Below are positions 12,385 through 21,606 of a stretch of DNA of 64,000 nucleotides, piece by piece (the first letter of the stretch is position 1; the number at the start of each line of letters is the position of its first letter). Source of the DNA: Dryas octopetala (Eukaryota > Streptophyta > Magnoliopsida > Rosales > Rosaceae); contig OY992835.1 in assembly GCA_963921425.1 (NCBI GenBank), forward strand, positions 21,948,001 to 22,012,000, read 5' to 3'. The notes under the pieces are model-generated. The model was given only the letters and a program-made list of their open reading frames with translations. It was not told the origin of the DNA and made no database searches. The translations under genes were made by a program, and so were the position numbers.

Positions 12385-12841
12385 TAAATACGCAAAAAAA
12401 ATGAAAGAGCATGAATTTGCGATTCGCAAAAGTCAACTATACAAGGTAACATTGCCATATGTATAGGTCTCAAAATTCAAAATGCATGCACCCCACCCTA
12501 GTACAAATTTCATGTTTGGGGGAATAGTTTTCACAATAGTATTTTCCTGATATGAAATTTAAATTCTCTCTTTTTTATACGGTATGGAAAAACTAACAAC
12601 AACTTAATGCCCTACCCTCATAACATTATTACAACATTTATCCATAGCACATGAAAGAAATGTTCGCTCCCAAAATCTTCAAAATACAAGTGTCTCTTGA
12701 CTCTCTTCCCATCTTAGCATCAAAACTTGCAATTCAATTAGCTTTCACGATTTTTGGGTCTTTTGCTATCTTATGTAGTTATAAATTGCGAAAGAGAGGT
12801 CATTTTCCGTATTAGTTAAGACTTGAGAGGAGCATCCAATT

Positions 12842-12887
12842 GACAATTCTTATTAACTCTGTGGCCAAAAAGAAAGACGATTCTTAT
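12842..12887 (+). mobile_element. Tail-only retroinsertion: 22 nt with GGCC-A run, 12-bp target duplication
   Basis: GACAATTCTTAT (12842-12853) recurs as GACGATTCTTAT (12876-12887). The 22-nt insert ends GTGGCCAAAAAGAAA. GGCC directly before the A-run recurs in other members of this group. Confidence 0.5.
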
Positions 12888-13272
12888 CATATCATACAGG
12901 TCATACATATTTCTATACAACATCCAGCACCATTAAAAAGGGGTTTTTTCCAGAATAAAAATGGGGGCATTTTCCTCTGAGTTGGCTTTGAATTTCAGTA
13001 TTCAGTGCTTGGAAGTCATTATTGACACAATTAAGGAGTTGTTTTGCTGATTCTATGTCTCATAGGATTCATACCTGATTGACAAATAATTATTAAATAA
13101 AACATGGGCCGACTTGGGCTAATTAAGATTGGGCCATCAGATATTTACAAGTTTTGGTTTGGGTGGCCAACCAGTTGCATGCTTCTTATCTAAAGGCCCA
13201 AATCAAACCCAACCCAGAATGTTGTACCAATGGGCTCAACCAACTAAGCTCCATACCCTTTTCCTTATTGTT

Positions 13273-13320
13273 ATGGGCTTAATGGTTTTTTTTTTTTGGG
13301 CCAAAATGGGCTAATGGTTT
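13273..13320 (-). mobile_element. Tail-only retroinsertion: 17 nt, GGCCC-A9, about 15-bp target duplication
   Basis: ATGGGCTTAATGGTTT (13273-13288) recurs as ATGGGCTAATGGTTT (13306-13320), one base shorter. Read on the minus strand the insert is TTTGGCCCAAAAAAAAA. Confidence 0.6.
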
Positions 13321-14359
13321 AATCAAGGCAAGCTTGAACATGAGATTGATATTGATTATTGAGTGAAAGACTGCAATCTATATGATATGAAGTTATGAAC
13401 TCCTTTAGGTGAGGTCAAAACTGGTGAAGGTGAATAGGATAATAGATTAAGATTATCATAGGTTTATAATTCGATTTCCTCCAATGTAATTAAAAAAGAG
13501 AAAAGTTATATAGTATGTGTGTAAGTATGTGGTTTTGTTGGTATATATCATATAATTGACAAACATATATAAAATAGAATGTGATTTTGGAACGAAAGTT
13601 TGGGTGAATATTACTATGCTTAAATGGATGATTTTATATTTCAAATCAAGTAAGCATCTGCGGCTCACTGTTTTAACGTGGCATAAGTGCTGTCTTACTC
13701 TATTGAATCATCTTTCAAGCAAACATTTCTACAAGTACTTCCTACCACATAATTAATCAGTTGCATATATATATATATATATATATCTCCTTTAGGAAGC
13801 ATTCCACAACAAACAAAATAGAGTTCAAGAGTTCTCGGCTCTTTTCATGGTTCTCATATATTGGGAATATTAATAATTGGAGCATTACATGCATGCCCAT
13901 TTTTCATCTATTGATCAAGTTAATTTCACTTTGAATATTCTTTTATTTTTTTATTTATGATTTATGATATGTGAAATCTTCGGTTTTTTGCTCTTTTGTA
14001 TAAAATAGGGAAATAAGTTTGGATTGAAGATGTACGTTGAAAATGTTGTTCATGAAAGCTAGCTCTTGGTTAGTAAACGCAACAAATTGTATATAATGAG
14101 GTTTCCAAAATGATTCGTATGTTGATAACTTGATACCAAATAAAGTGATAATCAAGCTCTATATGTTTATTTATTTATAAGTTGAGTTGATCTTCACTTA
14201 GTTTAAACAATAAAATCTAGCACTAATAAAGGATGATAAACCTGCATTACATTAGCTTGATTACATGCATGCATTTACCAAAACTGGTTTGTGCATTATA
14301 TTGCATATGTATGAATCATGGAGACAAGACAAGGCTCTTTATCACCGTACATTACACAT

Positions 14360-14408
14360 AAAACAATTCCCTTTTTTATTTTTGGGTAGTAAGAAAACAG
14401 TTCCTTTT
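14360..14408 (-). mobile_element. Tail-only retroinsertion: 18 nt, ACCC-A run, about 15-bp target duplication
   Basis: AAAACAATTCCCTTTT (14360-14375) recurs as AAAACAGTTCCTTTT (14394-14408). On the minus strand the insert reads CTTACTACCCAAAAATAA, and the duplication begins AAAA. Confidence 0.5.
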
Positions 14409-14865
14409 ACCTGTAATTGTATGTGAAATTCAAATCACAAGATTTCCGTCGGATTGTCTCGGTAAAGTGAGTGTGCAGCTTCACACGTCTTTTATGTGCA
14501 GCAGGCTTTTCAGTTACCAAATTATTCCAATCGAAGAAATATTATGTTACTGACATTCATGAATCATTGTGGTTCAAGTCAGATTTGAAACAACCCCGTT
14601 TTTTCTTTTTGTAATTTTCTTACAGTCTAAATCTAAAAAGAATATAGGATTACCTACATATACCATTCCTAATTATGTCATATCTGACACTTTATTCCTT
14701 AAATTAAAGATTTTAACACTCTATTCCTCAAATACTTAGATAGTTAGATCTCAAAATTATTTAAAATTTAAAATTTTAGTCAATTTTATACACGTGGCCC
14801 CGCATTAGCACCACTTGATCTTTGCATGCCATATATATGGTGTTAAAGTTATATAGAAAAATTTA

Positions 14866-15359
14866 AGTTTATTCACACCATTGTCCCTGTAAGATACACT
14901 TTTTTTCACTTTGCCTCCTAAAACTTAAATTCTCTCAGTTTACCACTGAACTTCAAATAGTTGTTGCAAAAGACCATATGCCGTCAACTCTGTCAATTTT
15001 TCCATTAAAAAGCTAATGTGGCACCTACATGACATGGGTGGGACCCTCCTCTAGTTATGTAAGATCCATGTAGACACAAAAAATTATAAAAAATTGACAT
15101 GGATCTTATTATTTTTTAGTTTAAAAATTATTTTTTATTTTTTTTTTGTCCACATGGATCTTACATAACTAAAAAAGGGTCACACTCATGCCATATAGGT
15201 GCCACGTTAGTTATTTTAACGAAAAAATTGACAAAGTTGACGGCATAGGATCTTTTGCAACAACTATGTGAAGTTCATGTGGCAATTTGAGAATATTTAA
15301 GTTTTAGGTGGCAAAGTGAGAAAAAGTGTATCTTATAGGGGCAATAGTGTGAATAAACC
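14866..15359. mobile_element. Fold-back Mutator-type MITE, 494 bp, exact 9-bp target duplication
   Basis: The 9-bp direct repeat AAAAATTTA lies at 14857-14865 and 15360-15368. Inside, the two ends are long inverted repeats: AGTTTATTCACACC..TTGTCCC against the reversed right end GGTTTATTCACACT..TTGCCCC. Pairing continues inward for about 200 bp per arm (AGATACACTTTTT, CACTTTGCC, TTGCAA, GCCGTCAA, ATGGATCTTA), so the whole element can fold into one hairpin. Length of duplication and long arms fit non-autonomous MULEs. No coding capacity. Confidence 0.85.
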
Positions 15360-16566
15360 AAAAATTTATGGTAACTTGGTAAGAGAATTTTTTAGCCTAT
15401 ACATAAGCCATAATCCCCGTTTAAGTTGTGTAATTCCATTAATTTCCTTTACTCAACTAATGATTGAGTACGAATTTTTTTTATATACTGGTTTATGCGA
15501 ATGTTATTCTGTGGTGTTTAACTCATATGGGAGGGACATGTTTGTGAGAGAACCTAATTTGTCCTGGTGGGAAGAGGTCTAATTTGTCTTTTGCTGTGGC
15601 ATCAAATGGCACAAGCAACCAAGTCGAACTCGATCTCATATATATCGTGTATGTGGACGGATGGCAATGAAAGGTAACCATCACAAAAATCAAAGGCAAA
15701 TCCATACTCTTAATTAAATTAGTATTAGTGGGTTTGTCTTAATTAAATCACATTGCATGATGAGTACAAATTCGACAAAAGAGAGTGGCCGGCGAAGACA
15801 GCTTCTTTAACCTACTCTTTACTCTCTCTTAACAATCTGGCCATAATAACTGGTCTCTAGCTAAGGCAATTAATCATGAATCATGATGAGCACTGCGAAG
15901 TAATTAGCAATAAGCCAAATTAGCTTATTTATTAGACCCCTTTGGAAGAGCTCCCTCTATGCATGCTAATTGAACAGTGTTAGATTCTTTATTATGATGG
16001 TATATAGTTTGAGTATATATACAGTGGTAATTAAGTAAAAGTTAAGAGACATGATCAGCAACATTAATTCGGAATATCAGTGAGTTGACTCGTTCTTTGC
16101 TTAACGCATGAATGAATACAAATCTATAATTTCAGTGGTAGAGTACATTTATCTTCACACCCACGATAATATTTCAACTCTCACTTCATTTTCTCTGAAT
16201 CAAACGAAAAGATTAAAAAGCCTTACAACATGTATCAGCTGCTACCTTATCACATATATTTAGTTGGTAAATTTTTATTACTTAATATTTATATATATAC
16301 ACGATTAATCTTCACACCTATTGACACTTATTAGATTAGTTTCGGACAATTCAAGAGAGGAAAACAAAAAATCTCGAACTACAATCAATATATACGTGCA
16401 GCTAATCAGTGTAGTACTCGTCTCATTTTATTAGAAATCAGTGTAGTACAGTACACCACATTTATATGTATATATATATATATGTGGATAATTAGCTATA
16501 GTGATTCTCTCTCTAGTATATATATGGTTCTAGCTAGCAGATAAGCCATAGCTCTTAACCCTGTGC

Positions 16567-16773
16567 ATGTATGCATGTCTCAGAGACAGAATATTTCCAT
16601 TACCCAAGATTTCATCTCTCTCTCTCTCTCTCTCTCGGACCTGCAAACTCACAAACCAACCAGCTAAAACCCTAGCTCTTCAATCCCATCCACCAATATC
16701 TACAGGACGCGTGTCCACCTTCCTTTTCCCTCTTCCCTTTGCTCCCAACTCAAATTCCAAGCTGCAAATTTAA
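16567..16773 (+). promoter_or_regulatory. CT-rich SCL32 leader with a possible 68-codon uORF
   Basis: The 5' flank of SCL32 carries (CT)n at 16615-16636, typical of plant leaders. An ATG at 16567 opens a 68-codon frame ending at 16773, 49 bp before the SCL32 ATG, with Leu-Ser residues encoded by the CT run. It counts as a uORF only if transcription starts upstream of 16567, which cannot be told here. No protein similarity is recognised. Confidence 0.35.
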
Positions 16774-16822
16774 CCCTAATAAATTTGTGTCATATCATTT
16801 CTAATAGTAGTCACAGCTAGCC

Positions 16823-18178
16823 ATGAAAACTGAAGTTAGAGCAAGCGGTACGTCAATTTCTCTACAAAACCCCACAACCCTCTTCAACACCACCTCTCAG
16901 GGCTCCCTAACCGGCGCCGCGCTCAAAGGGTGTCTTGGAAGCCTTGACGGGGCGTGTATAGAGAAGCTATTACTCCACTGCGCGAGTGCCTTGGAGATCA
17001 ATGATGTGACCTTGGCTCAACAAGTCATGTGGGTGCTCAACAATGTTGCTTCTTCTGTTGGTGACCCTAATCAAAGGCTCACCTCATGGATCTTGAGGGC
17101 CTTAATCTCAAGGGCCTCAAGGGTCTACCCTACAGCTTCTATGAACAATTTTAATGGTAGTAGTTGTAGTAGTAGTACCACCATCCAGAGGAGGTTGATG
17201 TCTGTGACCGAATTAGCCGGGTATGTTGATCTAATCCCTTGGCACCGTTTTGGGTACTGTGCATCAAATAGTGCAATTTTCAAAGCAGTCCAAGGGTGCC
17301 CAAAAGTCCATATCTTAGATTTTAGCATCACTCATTGTATGCAGTGGCCTACTCTCATTGATGCCTTGGCCAAAAGGCCTGAGGGGCCTCCTGAACTCAG
17401 GGTCACTGTGCCCTCTTGGAGGCCACCGGTTCCCCCTTTGCTCAATGTGTCAAGCGAAGAAGTGGGTCTTCGGTTGGGGAATTTCTCTAGATTTAGGGAT
17501 GTTCCCTTTGAGTTCAATGTGATTGATCACCAAAACCCATCTTCAAATTCTAAAGATTGCTCTAGCTTTGACCACTTTGAGTTGCTATTGAGTCAATTAA
17601 ACCCATCTTCACTAAACCTCAATGAGGATGAGGCTTTGGTAATAAATTGTCAAAATTGGTTGCGCTATCTGCCTGATGAGCCACAGGGCAGTGCTATGCG
17701 CAACACTTTCCTTAACATGATTAGATGCCTAAACCCTAGAATCATAGTTGTGGTGGATGAAGACTCTGATCTGAGTGCACCAAGTCTCAGTTCAAGAATT
17801 ACCACGTGTTTCAATTATCTGTGGATACCCTTTGATGCCTTGGAGACTTTCTTGCCCAAAGATAGTGGCCAGAGGATAGAGTACGAATCAGATATTGGTC
17901 ACAAAATTGAAAACATTATTGGGTTTGAAGGGGTCCAAAGAATAGAGAGGTTAGAGTGTGGAGTTGCCACGTCGCAGCGATTAAGGAACTCGGGGTTTTT
18001 AAGCGCTCCGTTTTGTGAAGAGACTGTGAGGGAAGTGAAGGCCTTGCTAGACGAACATGCCAGCGGTTGGGGCATGAAGCACGAAGAGGATATGTTGGTG
18101 CTCACATGGAAGGGACACAACTCAGTTTTTGCCACAGCTTGGGTCCCAAATAATATTCCAAATGGGTTGGAGGATTAA
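16823..18178 (+). CDS. SCL32: GRAS transcription regulator, SCARECROW-like 32
   Basis: Intronless 451-residue GRAS protein. The leucine-heptad region I starts near residue 45 (IEKLLLHCASALE), the VHIID motif appears as VHILDFS at 162-168, followed by the second leucine-rich region, PFYRE-type sequence and a C-terminal SAW block ending DMLVLTWKGHNSVFATAWVP. The short N-terminus without Q- or DELLA motif and the SLDGACIEKLL opening match the SCL32 subgroup. GRAS proteins act in the nucleus, mostly as co-regulators with DNA-binding partners. The start at 16823 is the first ATG of a frame that is complete through the SAW domain. A Ser-rich insert (SSCSSSTT) near 113-120 looks like a local repeat expansion. 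Confidence 0.93.
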   Translation: MKTEVRASGTSISLQNPTTLFNTTSQGSLTGAALKGCLGSLDGACIEKLLLHCASALEINDVTLAQQVMWVLNNVASSVGDPNQRLTSWILRALISRASRVYPTASMNNFNGSSCSSSTTIQRRLMSVTELAGYVDLIPWHRFGYCASNSAIFKAVQGCPKVHILDFSITHCMQWPTLIDALAKRPEGPPELRVTVPSWRPPVPPLLNVSSEEVGLRLGNFSRFRDVPFEFNVIDHQNPSSNSKDCSSFDHFELLLSQLNPSSLNLNEDEALVINCQNWLRYLPDEPQGSAMRNTFLNMIRCLNPRIIVVVDEDSDLSAPSLSSRITTCFNYLWIPFDALETFLPKDSGQRIEYESDIGHKIENIIGFEGVQRIERLECGVATSQRLRNSGFLSAPFCEETVREVKALLDEHASGWGMKHEEDMLVLTWKGHNSVFATAWVPNNIPNGLED

Positions 18179-18484
18179 ATGGGTGTGTGTGTGTGGCTTC
18201 AAAAATGTTATGCATGCAATTGGTGATGAGTTACATGGACCTACCAATTAAATTGGGGGGATGGGGGGTTGGTGTTTCATTGCTGATCAGTGTGGTCCAG
18301 GTGGTGATGATCAAGAGGCAATGACAAAAACTTGATCATATGGTTGCTTTTTTCTCTTCGTCAAAAAGCTGCAAAAGGAGCACAAGACAAAAAGCGAAGC
18401 GGCAGCATTTTCTGAAAAATAATTTTCACGAGCACAATTTGTACGTATTGAAGCTCTTGCTTGCTAGCTATGATATATCACATG

Positions 18485-18518
<34 letters not shown>

Positions 18519-19057
18519 CTAGGAATGGACATGTTGACATGTTGTCCTTTGCATTGTATGAGACAAAATCTAGCTAGCACTTTAATTGTTTTACCATCTC
18601 AGTGAGTCAGTGTACTGCAGTGCAGGCTTTTGTTCCATATATAATTGTACTACTGTGAAATTAAGTAACTTCTTCCATTTAGCCTGGCCTTTCTTATTCA
18701 CAGTAATAAACTAATGCTCTAAAGCCTCTAATATATATTACATAGGTTCTCACACTCCTTAAGAATTGCTATTTTAGGAAACCTTTTTGGTACATATATT
18801 GGATAATATAAATGGATGCATGTGAAAGCAATGACTGATCAGTAGGTAGCTAGCTCTTTCTTACTCACATATATAATTGGTAATTAAGTCCTTGATAATA
18901 TCGCATGCTTCCATAAGAATTAATATTTCTGTTAAAGGCAACTTAAGAATAGTTTTAGGGAGAACCTGATGCAATATTATTTGTTGACATGCAATATCTT
19001 CTGCTGTTCTGCATGTGTTTTGTATTTAAAAAAATAGAAAAAAAGGAGAAAGTTTTT
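18179..19057. other. SCL32 3' region and spacer
   Basis: Contains a (GT)n stretch just after the SCL32 stop, an (AG)14 tract at 18491-18518 and AT-rich sequence with no coding signal. Confidence 0.6.
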
Positions 19058-19063
19058 AAAAAA
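19058..19063 (-). terminator. Pol III terminator of tRNA-Tyr
   Basis: Six T on the minus strand immediately after the tRNA discriminator base, the standard RNA polymerase III stop. Confidence 0.8.
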
Positions 19064-19155
19064 TCCGACCTGCCGGATTCGAACCAGCGACCTAAGGATG
19101 GCTGAGAGCATATACCCACTACAGTCCTCCGCTCTACCAACTGAGCTAAGGTCGG
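19064..19155 (-). tRNA. tRNA-Tyr (GUA) with a 19-bp intron
   Basis: 92-nt gene on the minus strand. Acceptor arms CCGACCT / AGGTCGG pair, the D-arm TAGCTCAGTTGGTAGAGC and the T-loop GGTTCGAATCC are canonical, and the anticodon GTA sits at positions 34-36. A 19-nt intron (19100-19118) follows base 37 and interrupts the anticodon loop, as in plant nuclear tRNA-Tyr genes. Removal leaves a 73-nt tRNA before CCA addition. CAA lies just upstream of the 5' end (AACAAG), a common plant tRNA start signal. Confidence 0.97.
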
Positions 19156-19634
19156 CTTGTTAATATTAAGCTTGTTAGTAATTAATTTCTATTTAATAAG
19201 AATTATGGTGATTTGCAAAGGAAAATAAAGAGTAGCTTGTTATTAAAAATCTATGGCAGGGGAGAAAATAAAACCCTCTGGAATCTGAACCATTGGGTAA
19301 AGCTACTGAATGATTATGTTGCTCACGAAGCTTAATTGGTTCGCTTAAAAAAAAAAAAAATTAGTGCGACTCCATTTAATTATGATGAATTTACAACGAA
19401 CTTTACTTCATATAAAGATTAGAGTTTTTTTTTTAAAAAAAAATTTGGTAAAGAGAATTCGAACTTAAGATTCTTTTAATGCTGTGAATGGATATACACT
19501 AGACCGGTATTTAATAGATAATGAGTGATTTGAATTTTAAGATTGTTTTTTGTTCATCAAAATAGATAGATATAAGCTCTTAGGGTTAGCCCAATGGTGA
19601 AAGTGAATGTGGGTAAAAGTTAGGATTAGACTAA

Positions 19635-20340
19635 GGGCCAGTTTGGTATTATTATGAGGAAAAACAGCTGTGAAGTAAAATAGTTGTGAAGTAAAGTCAG
19701 CTGTAAAGTAAAGCAGTTAAGTGTTTGGTAAACTATATTTTCAAAAGTGCTGTGAGTACAAAAAACAGTATCAAAGTGTTTGGTAAATGTTAATGTAAAA
19801 GTGCTGTGATTGTGTATAATTAATAAAATGGACATGATGCTGAAAGTGTCTTTCACTTATTTATTTAGTAAAAATAAAATGTTTTTTTACTTGTTTTTGA
19901 AATTTTTTGCTACAAATTTTTATTAGCATTAATTTTTCTAAAGACAACATTATTAAATAAGTATGCATATTATTTTTTAGGTATATTATAATTTTAATCG
20001 TACAAATAAAATATCATAATTAATTATCACAATATAAAATATAAATAAAAATGAACATATTTTTTAATTTAAAATAAACAAATAAAAATTATAGAAATCA
20101 ATGAGGGTATTATGGGTAAAATAAAATATTCATTATTGCTGTGATTCACTGCAGCTATCAAAAGCACCTAGAAACCTGCTTTCTGTTGAAACCTGCTTTC
20201 TGTTTTTGTTGTGAGGAGTTGAGAATTGTAGGGAAAAACAGTTTTTAATTTTTTTACCAAACACCAAAATTGTTGTAGGTAATTGAGAATTGTCATTCAC
20301 AGCAGTTTTTGGATCCTCCACCGCAATCCCAAATAGAGCC
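19635..20340. mobile_element. Tourist-like MITE, 706 bp
   Basis: Left end GGGCCAGTTTGGTATTATTA and reversed right end GGCTCTATTTGGGATTGCGG are imperfect inverted repeats. TAA flanks both sides (19632-19634 and 20341-20343). CAGCTGTGAAGTAAA-type blocks recur near the left end and matching CAGCAG/CTGCTTT blocks near the right, so the arms extend inward. The AT-rich middle (19860-20100) has no frame. Confidence 0.7.
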
Positions 20341-20505
20341 TAAATACATGATTCAAATCCAGTAAAAAAAAAGAAAAAAGATAGATAGATATACCACTAA
20401 ACTAATTTGAATCTTTTAACTATTCATGAGCCTTGAGCAATGTTTATTGATGGATGAAGCCTAAATCATACTAATTATCAAAAGAAAAAGTGTAAATCTT
20501 GCTCA

Positions 20506-20535
20506 AAGCTTGGGCTTAATTAAAAGCCCAAGCTT
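20506..20535. repeat. Perfect inverted repeat, 12-bp arms
   Basis: AAGCTTGGGCTT and AAGCCCAAGCTT are separated by six bases, AATTAA. It would form a compact stem-loop in DNA or RNA. No gene is close enough to assign a terminator or regulatory role. Confidence 0.8.
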
Positions 20536-20901
20536 GGGCAATGTACAAATGCAAGTTAGCCCTAAGGTTCTTTTTGGGCCTGATGCTATCAAGCTAAATC
20601 TGGGCTCAATTGAATCCTACAAGTTGTAAAATGCTCTAAATTATTAATGTGCAAAGGGGCATCATTTTCTCTCGTATGTTATTATATTATTGGAGGGAAA
20701 TCACAAATGGTGAAATGGGTACGGAGAGACACAAGAATGAGGGAACCATTGTCAGGCAAAGATCCTGATCTTTTGGTGGACCCGGTTAAAACAGAAGTGG
20801 GGTCCACTCCTAATATCCCACCAAAACAAAATAAAATATTAAAAAGGAAAGAAAATCTTAAATGGTCCAAATGGGCATTTAAGTCAATTTGCAAACCTTG
20901 C

Positions 20902-20954
20902 GAGAGAGGGAAATTTTTTTTTTTTTGGGCCATGACTCATGAGAGAGGGAAATT
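20902..20954 (-). mobile_element. Tail-only retroinsertion: 25 nt, GGCCC-A11, 14-bp exact target duplication
   Basis: GAGAGAGGGAAATT is exactly repeated at 20902-20915 and 20941-20954. On the minus strand the 25-nt insert begins ATGAGTCATGGCCC and ends in eleven A. Confidence 0.65.
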
Positions 20955-21606
20955 AATAAAGTAGAGAAAAAGGCAATGGGTGCACTGCACACATCTGCAG
21001 CAGAGACTTGCAGCGATGAACGTGGACTAAACAAAACAAAGAGTGGGAGGGAAAGCCAGCAACAAAGCTTCACTTCCAAGCTTACTGGTCTTACTCTTCC
21101 CGAAGAATATCACACATTAATGAATAATTTATCATTAATATACTTTTACATATTTTTCTAAGCTAGATAGATTTATTTTCTCTGGGAATGTCATGAGGCT
21201 AGTGGTCTAACATACAGTAACACACACACTTCAACTACTCTCTGGGGTTCATAGTCAAATATTATATATCACACTTTTCTGTCTTTAGACTTTAGTTCTT
21301 AGCTCTTTAGAGCCTTGTCTCTATATTCCAGTTGAGAACCACATTGCTTCTGTTCTGCCTGAACCAATAGTACCCATTTGCACTAACCAAAGTCTTTCAC
21401 CTCTTGGTGTTTGTCTTCTTACCCATTTCAGAATATGGCTTTGTGTCCTCTTCCTCCTCCTCTTCACCCCCCATTTGGCCTCCTCACCGCTCTGTCTTTG
21501 TTTGATTGTTAAAAGTTACTTCCTTTTTCTTTTCTTATTACAAGTACCCAAAAAAAGAGACTGGATTTGAAGTGGGTTTTGTTTTGTTATTTAAATCCTT
21601 TGGGTA

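Larger units (their letters stand above)
10517..16560. other. Intergenic, MITE-bearing, no gene seen (10.5-16.6 kb)
   Basis: Six kilobases of AT-rich sequence with no convincing coding exon. It holds a Tourist-like MITE (11947), three tail-only insertions (12842, 13273, 14360), a fold-back Mutator-type MITE (14866) and an (AT)n tract at 13765-13785. The right end is the presumed promoter of SCL32. Confidence 0.6.
19156..21200. other. Intergenic with MITE and hairpin (19.2-21.2 kb)
   Basis: No coding exon seen. It contains a 706-bp Tourist-like MITE (19635), a perfect 12-bp-arm hairpin (20506) and a tail-only insertion (20902). The last several hundred bases lead into the presumed promoter of the NPH3/BTB gene. 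Confidence 0.6.

Noticed and set aside
19440-19520. tRNA-like B-box (TTCGAACTT) suggesting a SINE
   Set aside because: No A-box, no tail and no flanking repeats; too weak to call.
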